From NCBI GenBank assembly GCA_003550325.1, contig QKWP01000687.1, positions 1-64,000 of the forward strand: a stretch of DNA of 64,000 nucleotides, read 5' to 3'. Shown in pieces: positions 11,925 through 23,500 of this stretch. Source of the DNA: Gigaspora rosea (lineage: Eukaryota; Glomeromycota; Glomeromycetes; Diversisporales; Gigasporaceae). The stretch's first letter is position 1. Each line of letters opens with the position of its first letter. Both the position numbers and the translations under genes were made by a program. The notes beneath the pieces were generated by a model. That model did not search any database. It had not been told where the DNA came from and worked only from the letters and a program-made list of their open reading frames with translations.

Positions 11925-12059
11925 AAAATGTAGATGACATTGGGTCAGCATCATTTAGCGGCCATTTGATTGACTCAGATCATGCCGCTTCGCGGCATGA
12001 TCTGAGTCAACAAATGGCCGCTAAATGACACTGACTCAATATCATCTACATTCTACCTG
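11918..12059. repeat. 142-bp near-perfect palindrome
   Basis: Arms of about 69 bp differ at only a few positions and meet at a TTC loop near 11990. Central sequence GATCATGCCGC / GCGGCATGATC; outer ends CAGGTAGAA / TTCTACCTG. It abuts the preceding inverted-repeat element, so it may be a nested insertion. Confidence 0.88.
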
Positions 12060-12473
12060 ATAACTATTAATTAATAGATAAAGGTATATACGGGAAATTG
12101 AATCAACAATATAATTTAATCCACAAGAAATGATGAGTTTTAACCCCTCCGAAAATTCATATGAATTATAATATATTGCTACATTTTATTTTTAAAATGA
12201 AAAATAAAATAATGTAAATATAACGTTCCTGGTTTTAGTGCGACTGCGTCACGCAGCTACCTTAATTTCGAATTCTAATATGATAATTTCATTGATGTAT
12301 TTTTTGATCAAATTTGTAGATCGATGAACGCCTATATTCTTGCCTTGCAAGATTTGTGAGCATGATCATTTACAGTAATTTGAAACGTAACGTATAATAA
12401 AAAAAGAAAAAAAGAGATATATTTTATTTTTACAAGAATTCATATAATACAATTTAATGTAATCAAAACAAAT
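12060..12473. other. 3' flank of the kinase-Sel1 gene; lone element-end motif
   Basis: 12223-12265 carries GTTCCTGGTTTTAGTG followed by GCGTCACGCAGCTACC. This motif recurs as the ends of the element at 37721-38549 and at 23400. The rest is AT-rich and contains the 3' untranslated region of the gene starting at 12474. Confidence 0.5.
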
Positions 12474-15400
12474 TTAAACTTTTTCATCTAATTTTTCTAA
12501 TAATTTAATAGCTTTTTCACTATTTTGGTCATTATGTTGTGAAGCCGCAAGCCTTAAATATTTTAAACCAAGCTCTCTATTTGGTTCTACCTTAAGTTTT
12601 CCATAAACATAAATATCACCCAAATAATACATAGCATAAGCATGCTTATTATCAGCAGCTAATTTAAAATAATGTAAAATTTCTTTACAGAGTTCTTGTT
12701 TTCTGGTTTCATTAGCAGTACCAAGATCAGAAAGTAATAAAACAGCATATCGACATTGAGCATCCGAATGATCATGATCAGCAGCTTCTTTAAAGAGATG
12801 TTTTGATCGTTCTATATCTTTTTCAACATCAAGACCATAATATAAATAATAACCTTGCCAATATTTTGCTAAAGAATCACCAAGATTTGCATTTTCTTCA
12901 AAACATTTCCAAGCATTTTTATAATCTTTATTTTTATGAAGTTTGATTCCTTTTTCGAGAGGAAGAGGAATAGTTGATATATAATCATCACAAATTTTAA
13001 CCATTTCTTCGGATTCAGATAGGTCAGGAATAATTGGATATGTCCCATCAAAGTTTAGAGTTTTATCTTTTAAAAGCCTAGGAGCATCAAGAGGAATCGG
13101 GTGAGCAGCAGTTAATTTTTCAAGTTTTCTATTTAATTTTGTAATATCTATTCGTTCACGTGGTTCATGTTCCCATGCTATTTGTTAATTAAACAAAAAA
13201 ATATAAGCTAAAAATTATTAAAAGTTTTCCAATATCATTTTATTAAATTATTATATACTTATTAAATTTACGTACTTTTTTTAATAATTTCAATAAGCTT
13301 TTCCTGAATTTTTTTATCATTGGGATTATCAAATTTTCCAGTTAAAAGTTTTTCACGTTTTCTAGCCAAAACAAGATCAGATATTTCTTTAAGATCCAAA
13401 TTTTTATAAGGCAACTTTTCATAACAAAGTTCCCAAATAAGCATTCCAAAACTTATTGCAAAGAATAATAGGTAATAAATAATTAATTACTAATAAAAAA
13501 AAAAACAGTCCAAAATGTTCTGATTTTTGAAATTTATATTAAAAATTTCAAAAATCTTTAACAGTAAATAGCTTTTGATCCACTGAACCGTTTTAATGGA
13601 ATAAAACCAAAATACTAGTCACGATGAGACGATTCTAACAAGTCCAAAATCACTAAAATTCAACCACAGAATCCCGAGGATACATGTGTCACTTTGGTTT
13701 TTTAAGAATTAATTTAACCAATCCTAAAATACCAAAAGAACATAAATCCCTAAAGATCTCTGGATCCTGTAGTTGAAAATTTTAACGATTTTGAGCTAGT
13801 TAGGATCGTTAGTAATTATTTCATCAAAATCGATTTAATGGATCAAAAATTATTTACTGTTAAAAAGATTTTTTGAAATGTTTAATAGTAAATTACAAAA
13901 ATCGCACATGCAGAATATCTAAATAAATACCTATACATTTCACAATTAAACGTATATCCTTTTTCATTTTTTTCAGCTTTATCACTAGTTGAGACTCTTC
14001 TACCTTCTTTTTCACCTTTATCACTATGAGAGTTTCTTTTTTCTTTTTTTTCTTTTGTATTATCTCTTTTAGCATAAGATAAATAGCCTTCATTTTCATC
14101 TTTGTCACTAGGTCTATATTTTTCAATCTGTTCAGGAGCCATCCAACGAATAATGTCAGTTACTAAACCCGAAAGATTAGAAGAAATAGCATCAACTTCA
14201 CGTGCATATCTAAAATTTCCAAGTTTTGGATCTAGACTTTCTCCTATCTAAATTTAATACATTAGCAAGTTTTAAATAATTGTTATAAAATTCTTTTTGT
14301 TTTATAATAATTAAAACCAAATATATAGATATAAATTAAAACTTACAAAGACATTTTCACATCTAACATCATGATGAAAAATATTTACAGTTCGTAAAAA
14401 TGCAAGACCACGACATAAATCACGAATAATACGTATCTTTCTAGTCCAAGGAATATCATAATTATTATAAATATCTTTTAAAGTTCCATATTCAGCCCAA
14501 TCAAAAACAATAACATCATGATTTTCAATATAAGAGAGACCATAGAATTGAAGAATATATGGAGATTGACTTAATTTTCCAAGAATTACTAATTCACCTT
14601 CAAGATTTTTAAGATCATAAATAGGTTTACATGCAACTTCTCTATAATCTTTATTAAATTTTTTAACAACATTTCCACGATAATTTTTTTTAGATTGAGC
14701 AGGAGGTTCACTTAATTCACTTGGGTTAATCCTTTTTACATGGACTTTACTTGGTTGTTCAGCTATTTGAGATTTTATTATGGATATATCTTGAACTAGT
14801 ACATCGAGTTTATCATTAGCATCTGTGACTTCTGAATCAACTTTATTGAGAGTCTAGAAAAAGAAAAAATTTGAAAGAAAAAAAAAACTTTTAAAATAAT
14901 ACATTATAATATTAAAATAGCATGATAAAAATAATAAATGATGAATTTATAAATATGATAAAGAAAAGATTAATATTATAAACTATTATACTCACATCTT
15001 CAACATCTTTTAAAGCCTGATCAACTTTTTGATTTTCCAAGTTTCTATCAATTTCACTAACAATAGCTATAGCAAATTGTAATTCATTCATACATACATA
15101 ATATTCTCGTGTTAATGTTTCATAAACTTTTTTAACTTCCATAGCATTAAGATATTTTCTAAAACCTTTCAATTTTGAAACTTTACACGTAAATTCTTTT
15201 ATATTTTTTAAAAGATTTTCAAATTTTTTAAAAGATAAAAAATATTTAAGTTGTGATAAATATTTTTCTTTATCTCTTTTTTTCATTAATTTTTCAACTG
15301 CAAATTCGGCTATTTCTATTCTACGAGTCATAATTGAACAAATTTCTTTATTACATTCCGCATCTTCACAAATTTGATAAATTTGTTCAATTAAATCTCT

Positions 15401-15499
15401 AACTGCACCAACTAAAGGAATGAAGTTACTTAAAACATTAGCACCAGTCATTAAAGTTTCTTTCATTATATTGGGATTCATATTTGGTGAGTTAGACAT
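12474..15499 (-). CDS. MLKL-NTD-like / pseudokinase / Sel1 repeat protein
   Basis: Five exons join in frame: 15499-14996, 14853-14347, 14247-13931, 13451-13276, 13177-12474 (2208 nt, 735 aa), all with GT-AG introns. Residues 1-168 are a helical region (NFIPLVGAVRDLIEQIY) like the MLKL/adaptor-type N-terminal domains attached to many kinases of these fungi. About 240-500 is a kinase fold with VACK (Lys244), HHDVRCEN instead of HRDLKxxN (Asp330 and Asn335 kept), NFR (348-350) where DFG is expected, WMAPEQ (372-377) and SFGMLIWEL. The missing DFG aspartate argues for a pseudokinase. A Lys/Glu/Ser-rich insert lies at about 384-430. Residues 560-735 carry Sel1-type repeats (YWQGYYLYYG, AMYYLGDIYVYG). 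Likely a cytosolic signalling scaffold; the function is inferred. The start is the first ATG of the helical domain. Domain order is the usual one for this family, unlike the neighbouring relic. Confidence 0.9.
13546..13880. mobile_element. MITE inside intron 3 of the kinase-Sel1 gene
   Basis: The left end (CAAAAATCTTTAACAGTAAA from 13550) and right end near 13840-13880 are inverted matches over about 45 bp, including TTTTGATCCA. It explains why this intron (13452-13930, 479 nt) is several times longer than the other three. No frame. The gene's splice sites on both sides are untouched. Confidence 0.75.
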
Positions 15500-15908
15500 A
15501 ATTGAAAATTATTTTACAAGTAAACTAAAAAATTTTTTTTGACTGAGATTCTGATTTTTCCTTTTTTAACGTAATGATCTGCATGAGTCACACAAATATC
15601 CAAGTTTTGCTTTGAAGAACCTACTGTGTGACGTATGCGAGTTACTGTCATGTGACGCGACGGTTTAGCATGTATTACGCAGTTACAAGCATATATATTT
15701 TGTACTAGAAAATCGTCGCATTGTGTGATGTGACTTTTTACGTACGTACAGTACGTACGTACGTATATGTACGTAATAAGTAATTACCTTGCTCTCTAGT
15801 TCTGTCGAACTTTAATGTTAAATTTGTCGAAATTAAAATGCCGTATCATGTAGTACATGTAATCTGCATATACAAAGGACGTATTGTATATACGATACAG
15901 TACTTCAT
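15500..15908. promoter_or_regulatory. Intergenic region between divergent kinase genes, TACGTA cluster
   Basis: The 5' flank of the minus-strand kinase-Sel1 gene and of the plus-strand kinase relic. A self-complementary TACGTACGTACAGTACG cluster lies at 15739-15775, about 240 bp upstream of the ATG. No TATA or other element can be assigned with confidence. Regulatory role is inference from position only. Confidence 0.3.
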
Positions 15909-17257
15909 TTGAAATATATTTTTGCATTGTTTTTTCGACCAAGTTTAGCACATACAAACAAAAGTTATGCAAATATACCAGAAGAATGGCCTGCAAAAGC
16001 TATTTGCGAAGGGCATATTAATTATATAGATTATCATAAATTCACTAATCCTATTGTAATCGGCATTGGATGTTTTGGAAGGTTCTTAAAATACAAATGG
16101 AAAGACTGTGAATTAACAATTGCTCTTAAATGCCTTAAAGCTGTACAAGCATAGATGAAAAAATCATTAAACATCTTATTGATACGGTATTAATTTGTTA
16201 TATTGAAACCTTATTGCGTCCAAGTGTTTCGTACAATCCAAGCTTTATTGCTTCTATGGAGCCACAAAAGGTAGGTAACGATTTATAATTTTTGAAGATA
16301 TCAAATAATGATTATGTCAAACAAATTATTCATAAAATTGAATATATAGACAGCTACGGACATTTAATATAATTTTAGAATATTCCAGTGAAGGAAATTT
16401 ACGAAAATACCTAAAAACAATATTACAATGGACGTATTACTAAGGAAATACACTCGGACTTTACTTTTCGTATCATTTATAGAGATTTTGTAAGTATTAT
16501 ATATTTTCTCTGATGTTATTTACCAAATCATTGATAGCATTTTAATCACAAATGCTTTAATAAACTATCATCGGAATAATAATTTAATTCATGTAAGCAA
16601 GCCAAAGATCAGATTTTGGTCTATCGAAGCAAATAAATAAGATATCTAAGAATTCAACCGCTTTTGGAATGCCAGCCTATGTCGACCCTAAGTACCTTAA
16701 TGATCGATCCCAAGTCCACCTATTTCTCCAGCCAATCATATTTCGAGATCAGGTGTAACGTGAAGAAACGCAAAAAATCAAACCAAATCAAAAAAAAACG
16801 TTCATAAATCAACATTTTATCTATAAAACTGCTTACTGTGCACTACCAAAAAGCTTTCCTTACGAAATTTTTGTATTAAAAAAACTCTTCCTAACTAATT
16901 AATAGCAAACCCTAACCCTGATTTAACAGCGAAATTTTTTAAGTTGGTGACGCTAGAGTTTTATAAAAAATCTGACGTCTATAGTTTTGGAAAAATTCTT
17001 TGGAAAATTGCAAGCAGAACCCATCATTCGATTGTTTGACCCAGAATAAAATTTGCTTTTTATATTTTAAAGAAAACATAGAAAAATATTGAAGATACAC
17101 TATCGCAGTTCATTAAACATTACAAAGAACCTGCTATCGTCTAGAAACAGCACTTTAGAACAGCTTATTCCTAATACAGTAATAGTATTAAAAGTTTGAG
17201 AAAAAAGCACATGAATGTTTTAAACAAGGCGAATATATTAAAGCATTAGTACTTTTT
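15909..17257 (+). pseudogene. Protein kinase relic with TPR-like tail
   Basis: Pieces of one kinase appear in order across several frames. Glycine loop GIGCFGRFLKYKWKDCEL and IALKCLK at about 16065-16140. Then DEKIIKHLIDTV (16147-16190), ending at a possible GTAGGT donor. Then hinge LEYSSEGNLRKYLK (about 16372-16415), SDFGLSK (about 16610), GMPAYVDPKYLND (about 16667-16710), KKSDVYSFGKILWKI (about 16965-17010), and AHECFKQGEYIKALVLF (about 17205-17255). The last resembles the TPR tails seen after kinases in these fungi. Multiple frame changes, stops and a transposon insertion at 16705-16945 make it non-functional. Family: TKL-like fungal kinase. Confidence 0.85.
16705..16945. mobile_element. 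MITE insertion inside the kinase relic
   Basis: Foreign sequence separates GMPAYVDPKYLND from KKSDVYSFG, which are adjacent in intact kinases. It contains GATCAGGTGTAACGTGAAG and AACCCTAACCCTGATT, both shared with the elements at 18629-18980 and 38780-39080. Exact ends are not clear. Confidence 0.6.
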
Positions 17258-17949
17258 TTGAAGTGATTCTCAAAAACAGTCGAAATAGTTTTGAAAATCA
17301 AAAAAGTGTTTCAAGCTGGAATTTTTCTAATTATAGATGTGGATCAGAAAAAATAAGCGAGCTATCAAAGGTGTTTTGCAAGAACACCACGTTTACTTCC
17401 TTAAATCTTAGCAACAACAAACTGAACCATCAACATCAGCTTTATAACTACATTTAAAGCGATCTGAATTAAAAGTATTCGCAAGAACCCACGTTATAAG
17501 ATTCGAATTTTAATTATAATCAATTTTGGCATTTGGACTATGTCAACAATATTTCATTTGAACATGGGCATATGGACTTCTATGTCCAGATTTGCCCAAA
17601 TAGAATTTTATATGTCCAAACCGGCACAATTGCCAACACTGGTTATAATAACCTTGGATCAGAAGAGGAAAAACATTAGCACATAAACCTTGCAAGAACT
17701 CCACATTGAAAGATTTAAATCTCAATGCGAATAATCTTGGAAGGAGGAAAATCGTTAGTAGATGCACCTTGCAAGAACTCCACGTTGAAAGATTTAAATC
17801 TCAATGCGAATAAACTTGTATCAGAAGAAGGAAAATCTGTGCCTTGCAAGAACTCTACGTCAACATTATTGAAACTTGGATATAATGATTTTGAATTAGA
17901 GGGAGGAACGGCATTAGCAAATGAACTTGTTTTAAATAACATCAAATAA
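17258..17949 (+). pseudogene. Leucine-rich repeat (RI-type) relic
   Basis: Four to five LRRs of the ribonuclease-inhibitor/NLRC3 type are readable: NTTFTSLNLSNNKL (about 17385-17425), NSTLKDLNLNANNL (about 17695-17740), NSTLKDLNLNANKL (about 17775-17815), and a last LLKLGYNDFELEGGTALAN ending at the stop 17947-17949. The two central units are near-identical at DNA level (17690-17735 and 17765-17812). It is broken by frameshifts, a stop at 17455 and the MITE at 17521-17641. It directly follows the kinase/TPR relic in the same orientation, so the two may once have formed one protein; this is not proven. Confidence 0.75.
17521..17641. mobile_element. hAT-type MITE, 121 bp, in the LRR relic
   Basis: Right end GCCAACACTG and degenerate left end CAATTTTGGC match the TIR of the larger element at 35295-36686. 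The interior is likewise rich in TATGTCCA/TGGACTA. Flanks ATTATAAT (17513-17520) and GTTATAAT (17642-17649) agree at 7 of 8 bases. Confidence 0.75.
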
Positions 17950-17957
17950 TCTAAATA

Positions 17958-18168
17958 CTAGGTAAATGCACAGCATTGTATGTCCGGAACCAATATTTAA
18001 AAATATACACTATATATTATATTTACAGCAATATAAGTTGATTACGTATATGTTATCAGTTATTGTTTTTGTCGATCAGTTGAATGTGATTGGTTATATC
18101 ACATGATGCGGCCGGACAGAGCTGATCAAACCCTTTCTTAAAAATAGAGAGTCCTCCGCTTCGCTCCG
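17958..18168 (+). repeat. Dispersed 200-bp repeat, copy A
   Basis: An inverted near-copy lies at 30548-30757. Shared features are CACAGCATTGTA at one end, GATCAGTTGAATGTGATTGG and GCGGCCGGACAGAGCT in the middle, and GTCCTCCGCTTCGCTC at the other end. It immediately follows the LRR relic. No frame and no terminal inverted repeats in this copy. Confidence 0.85.
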
Positions 18169-18628
18169 GACTAATTAAAATATACTGTTGATAAATAACA
18201 AATTATTAAATACAATTAATACAAAAAAATATAAACTTTATATTAATGTTAATCAATAAAAATATTTGAAATAGAATGCCATGTAAATTAATTTATAATA
18301 AGATAACTAACAACTTGCTTGAAATCTGACTGATTTAAATTTTATATATAGAAATTAAAAATTGACATATATAACATGTAATATAATTATATTCAAGAGT
18401 CTACACAATACAAAAAGCTTTGCTATTAATCATATTTCTAATTAATATTGAATTTATTTAATTGTTGATCCGGATAAGATCAGTACAATTTCTAGTTTAG
18501 GATTGATAAGCTGAAATATACAGTAGTATGTATCAGTTCAATAATAAGTTTCTTTTTTATTTAGCTCATTGAGTTGAACTTGACAGTAGTTAAATCATCA
18601 AAATTGGCCTAGTGGATGCGACGCCCCT

Positions 18629-18980
18629 AGCTCTCCCACAAAAAATTGTTCACCCCTGTAATATTGCCCAATCGAATTTCAGGATCAGGTGTAACGTAAA
18701 GTTCGAAACGAAACCAACTATTTACAAAAAAACAAAAATAGCTTTAAATTTTAATTAGGAAACCACCTGCGGCCTAATTAAAAATGTTCCTCGTGAAATT
18801 TTACTGATAGAGCATTCTAACCTACGTTGTTCTCATCCTAACCCCAACTATAACGCGTTTTTAGTTTCATACGCAGGTTTTTACTTAGAAAACAAATGTT
18901 AGTTTGAATATCACGTTACACCTGTTCTTAAATTTTGGTTGCCACAATTTCAGGGGTGAACAATTTTTTGTGGGAGAGCT
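18629..18980. mobile_element. MITE, 352 bp, about 31-bp TIRs
   Basis: The ends begin AGCTCTCCCACAAAAAATTG and end with its complement, extending to CACCCCTG/CAGGGGTG. Subterminal CAGGTGTAACGT is repeated in inverted orientation (18683 and 18912). Shares internal motifs with 16705-16945 and 38780-39080. Confidence 0.88.
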
Positions 18981-19689
18981 ACCTAAGTCTAGTGAATGCT
19001 GAGATTAATGATTGGTGCCGTAATTCAAAATGCAATTCGTAATGTAATAATTATTTACTAGCATCACCTGGTGTAAAACTTGTCTACATCATAAATTTAA
19101 TGTATTTTAAATAAGAACATGATTTTAATATTTCGTTTGTTTATTATATTATTTAATAGGTCGATATAAATAAATTACACTTTAAACTTATATACTGGCT
19201 TTCAGTTTTTTGTAAGTATATACTGTAATAATTATACCAGGAACGTAGTACAAAGTACGAAGAGTATGGTTTACTGAAGAGTTAAATGGAGACAGCAAAA
19301 TCTGAGAATTAATTGGTTGATTAAATCTCATGACTTCGGATATTTCTATATCTGTGTACGTGCATATACCAGGAACAGAGTACGAAGTACGTTTACAATG
19401 GTATAGCGCATCTGATTGAATGATCCATCCTCATGACTTCATCAGGATTCTGCCTATATCGGGATCATTGTGCACTGATGATGTTTCTATATTTTGCATT
19501 AAATGGGGCTTTTCTTCTAGTATCGCATGCATGAAAAATTTTGCGCATTGGACAGTGCGTGATCAGAGAATCATTCTAAACCATTATGATGATATATTAA
19601 TTTTTTTGTCTGGTCATTGATTTAAAAATATGTTAGGAACGGAGAGTAACAAAAATTATGGTTGAGCATAACGTGCATGTTACAGTAAA

Positions 19690-20010
19690 TGGCATGTGCG
19701 ATTTTCTAGTAGCACAATAAAAAAATGCGGTATGAACCGAAGACATTGTTTTATTGTATAAGCGTTGAACTGAAAACATTGTTCTATTGTATAAGCGGTA
19801 ACATTTATAATTACCGGTATGTATTAAATTCCTTATCTGACACTTGATTTGAATATCAAATTTTAAATTGCATGTGCGATTTTCTAGTAGCACAATAAAA
19901 AATTGTTCTATTGTATAAGCGGTAACATTTATAATTATGTATTAAATTCCTTATCTGACACTTGACTTGAATATCAAATTTTAAATTGCATGCTTGTACT
20001 GAATAATCTG
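19690..20010. repeat. Tandem duplication, about 125-bp unit
   Basis: The block GTTCTATTGTATAAGCGGTA through TTATCTGACACTTGA to AAATTGCATG is present at about 19780-19873 and again at about 19904-19990. A third, shorter relative starts at about 19745. Confidence 0.85.
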
Positions 20011-20167
20011 GTTTTACTGTAAATGGTGTGTGCGATTTCCTAGTGGCATGATAAAAAGTAGTAATGATATATTAAATCCTTATTTGGCGCTTGATTTAAC
20101 ATCAGATTTTTTTTTAAACTACAATAACGTTGTCGTCACAATAAGCTATTTCTACATATGTCTGACA

Positions 20168-20262
20168 GGCCACAATTTTTTGGCTGCCATCTCAGCAGAC
20201 CAATCAAACCAACGTTATGGTCACAATTTATGGCTGCCATCTCATCAGGCCAATTAAAGCAG
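20168..20262. repeat. Two-copy tandem repeat, about 50 bp
   Basis: CACAATTTTTTGGCTGCCAT then CTCAGCAGACCAATCAAA is repeated at 20221-20259 with a few changes. Confidence 0.8.
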
Positions 20263-20464
20263 TGTTACCTCATTTTCAGGGCAGGAGGGAAGGGTTGATG
20301 TAACCAGTATGAAAGTTGGCAAAAAAGATTCAGATCCGATTACCCATACTTACTTAATTCATACATACTTGCTAATACTAAATTATCTTACATCCTAATT
20401 GCATAATCAATTACTGCTACTTACATCACCAATACATACTGCACGCTTAAGATCTCACGATCAA

Positions 20465-20562
20465 TCGAACATGTGACCATAGCCAGGCCTATCACATGTT
20501 CGAACGGGTAAATAGATTCGAGACAAAAGCTGCCTCGATACTTACGTATCGAGCAGCTATTG
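20465..20562. repeat. Two adjacent hairpins
   Basis: CGAACATGTGA...TCACATGTTCG at about 20466-20505, and GCTGCCTCGATAC...GTATCGAGCAGC at about 20530-20561, the second with a four-base loop. No transcription unit is apparent next to them. Confidence 0.7.
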
Positions 20563-23500
20563 TATTGAATAATCCAGTATTAAATGGCATGTGCGGTTTC
20601 CTAGGCGCGATAAAAATGCAGCATGAACCAAAAATATTGTTCCATTGTAGGTTTTCTTATTTAGCACTTGATTAAAAGCCTGTTTATATAATTTATTAGT
20701 GCAATAAACATTTTGCGCATTGGACATTGCGTGATCAGAGAATCATTCTAAAATATTATGATAATATATTAATTTCTTTCTGTGGTCATTGATTTAAAAA
20801 TAAATATTACTATATTGAGAACGGAGTGTAACAAAGAGTATTTGCACCATAATTTTTATCGCATTCCTTATTTAGTTATAATTACTGTTTGCGGAAGGTC
20901 ATTGCAAATGATCTTACCTCTTGAATTCTTGATTTTGTGTGTTAGATCTTTCCTTTCCCACAGCTATTTTCACAGAACCTGTTACTCTTGCTTAGCACAT
21001 AATTGATTTGTTTTCTTTAGCGACTTGAATTTTATCTCAAAAATTACTATTATTATCATATTCCAATCATTTAAGAATATCTTAATTCTTTAAATACCAG
21101 GAACATAGTACAAAGTATGAAGTGTATGGTACAAATCCGAGGATCTAATTGGAAAATTGAAACTTGTGACTTTATAATTCTATTATTAATTAATGTGTGT
21201 ATGTTGATGTGCGTTCATACTTATAGTGCGATGGATTTAATTTCGTTGACTGGTTATTAATTAAACACAAAAAAGTAAATAATACCTCTGTTAGTATTAA
21301 TAAGAGTTCTCTTATGTGCTGTACAGGAGTGTGTGAGAGGCACCTATAATTAAATGTCCAAAGAAACTAGTAAGTTGATCCATTCTGGACCTTGCTCAGC
21401 GTACTATATCTTTAATTAGTTCTTTTCAACTATATAGTGTAATATGAATAAAACTACGTATTAAGCCCTTGAGTCCGGTAAATTACTATCGTAATATTTT
21501 TTGTGCCTCAATATCATGATATTAACTTATTCTACTTCTGTCTTATAATTATGATATTATTAAATTGATCTTACCTCTGATCATCCTTTATTTTTATCAT
21601 TCACCCTTTCCTAATTTGTTTCTCTATACTCATCCTTCGTTATTACTAGGTATGGCAGTCAGTCATAGGTCGGTTATTATCAGTGTTACTATAATAATAT
21701 TTCTACGCCCAAAAATTACAGAATTTCCTTATGCTACCACTGCCTTATAATCATCCCACCTTATTACTAATTTTATTCTTCGTCCTTTTCCTAATTTGTT
21801 TCTCCATACTTACCCTATGTTATTACCATATATAGAACTTTCTTATTACTATATAGTTTTTCCAATTTCCATATATGTCCTTCTATATATATATTTAATT
21901 ACCTTACTCGAATTTCATACTACATTATTCTGTGACGCGTGAAAGTAAATTGGTTCGATGCATAGACAATGCTAAGCATCATTGAACAATCAAAGCTTTT
22001 ATATATTTTCGCGAATCTGCTAGCTCGATAAAGAGTTAGTAGAGCTGATTTCGAGATTAATGTTTCGGGTGTAATATCTTAATGCAGATAGTAATATGAG
22101 GGGAAGTTTATTGGTGTTCAAGGAATTAAAGATTAGTAATTTCAGAAAGAAGCTGATCTAACAATTGAATAATTTAGTTATTTATATATATCAAACATGT
22201 ATATAAGTCCGATGTATTCACTCTTCATATATCTTCAGAAAAGCATTAGGCATAATGATTCCTCCTTTATAATAAAGTGAATGCTTATTATATCGTATCC
22301 CGTGACTTTTATTTATTTTTGTATCGCTTCCTTTTGAATCCCCTTTCTACATATTTATAAATCTGACCCTATGTATTCTTTCTCTTGTTCACTATCGCTG
22401 ACTAAACTTAGCTCCCTAATCTGACGCTCTCCCAATTCGCTTATAGCTGGTTGACTATGATCGGTCATACGTTAAGTAACCGGTTATAGCCGATAAATTA
22501 TTTACCCAATTATTCAATCAATTAAAATAAGTGACAAGTAGGGATGGGCACTGTACAGACTGCCAAAAATAGAAGTAATTTTCATCACATAATCTGTAAA
22601 CTTGCAAATCATTTGACCACATTTAAAGTTGGTTTGTTCTAGATCTGGCCAAATGATCTGCAAATTTGACCAGAATTAGTAACGATCTGTTTTGACCAGG
22701 CACACTGCAATTTTTGAACTTAATTATTTGCTGATCAAAAAAAAAAAAGAACTCGCAACGCAAAGTTAATTTTTCATTTTGCATAACCCGCCGACCCAAT
22801 TTTATTTTTTAAAAAAATTTTTTTAATTATGTCAATTATCCCGTTTTGCTATTTAATTTTTCTCCGGTGTCTCCCGATGATGACCCAAATAGATCCGAAA
22901 AAAAATTAAAATTTTCTGATTCAATGTTATGTAAACCGAAAAATTAACTTTTCATGACCTTTGATGTAAACATGAGTATATTAATTTACAATAGATTAAA
23001 AAAATAAAAAAATTAAAAAATGAAAAAACCAACCCACTGACTGAAATCTTAGAACATTATGTTATGCAAAATTAACTTTCCATGGCCTTAAATTGCATAT
23101 TCATCATTTTGTAATATATTTGACTAACATTTTTGTAGAAATACTGTAGAAGTTATAAATTCATTATTTTGTAATATAACATTTGTGAGAATATTGCGTA
23201 TTTATCATTTTGCAAAAAATTTGAGTATTTGTTTCTTTTTTAGTCTAGTTCGCTCTTAAATAAAAAAAAATACAACTATAGCAATAGTATATATATTTAA
23301 GCCAGATTTTGATAATCCTTTAGTAAGCTTACAATACTAGATATTATGATGTAGATTAATATATATTTTTAGATACAATGCTGTTTATAGATACACTCAT
23401 GTTCCTGGTTTTGCATGACAACATCGCGCAGCTACTTATTATTATACTATATATATGAATACATACTTGTACAATAAGCACTTATTTTATTTTTCTATTA

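Noticed and set aside
19420..19620. 66-residue plus-strand frame
   Set aside because: Lies in duplicated non-coding sequence (TTGGACA-TGCGTGATCAG block also at 20720) with no protein features.
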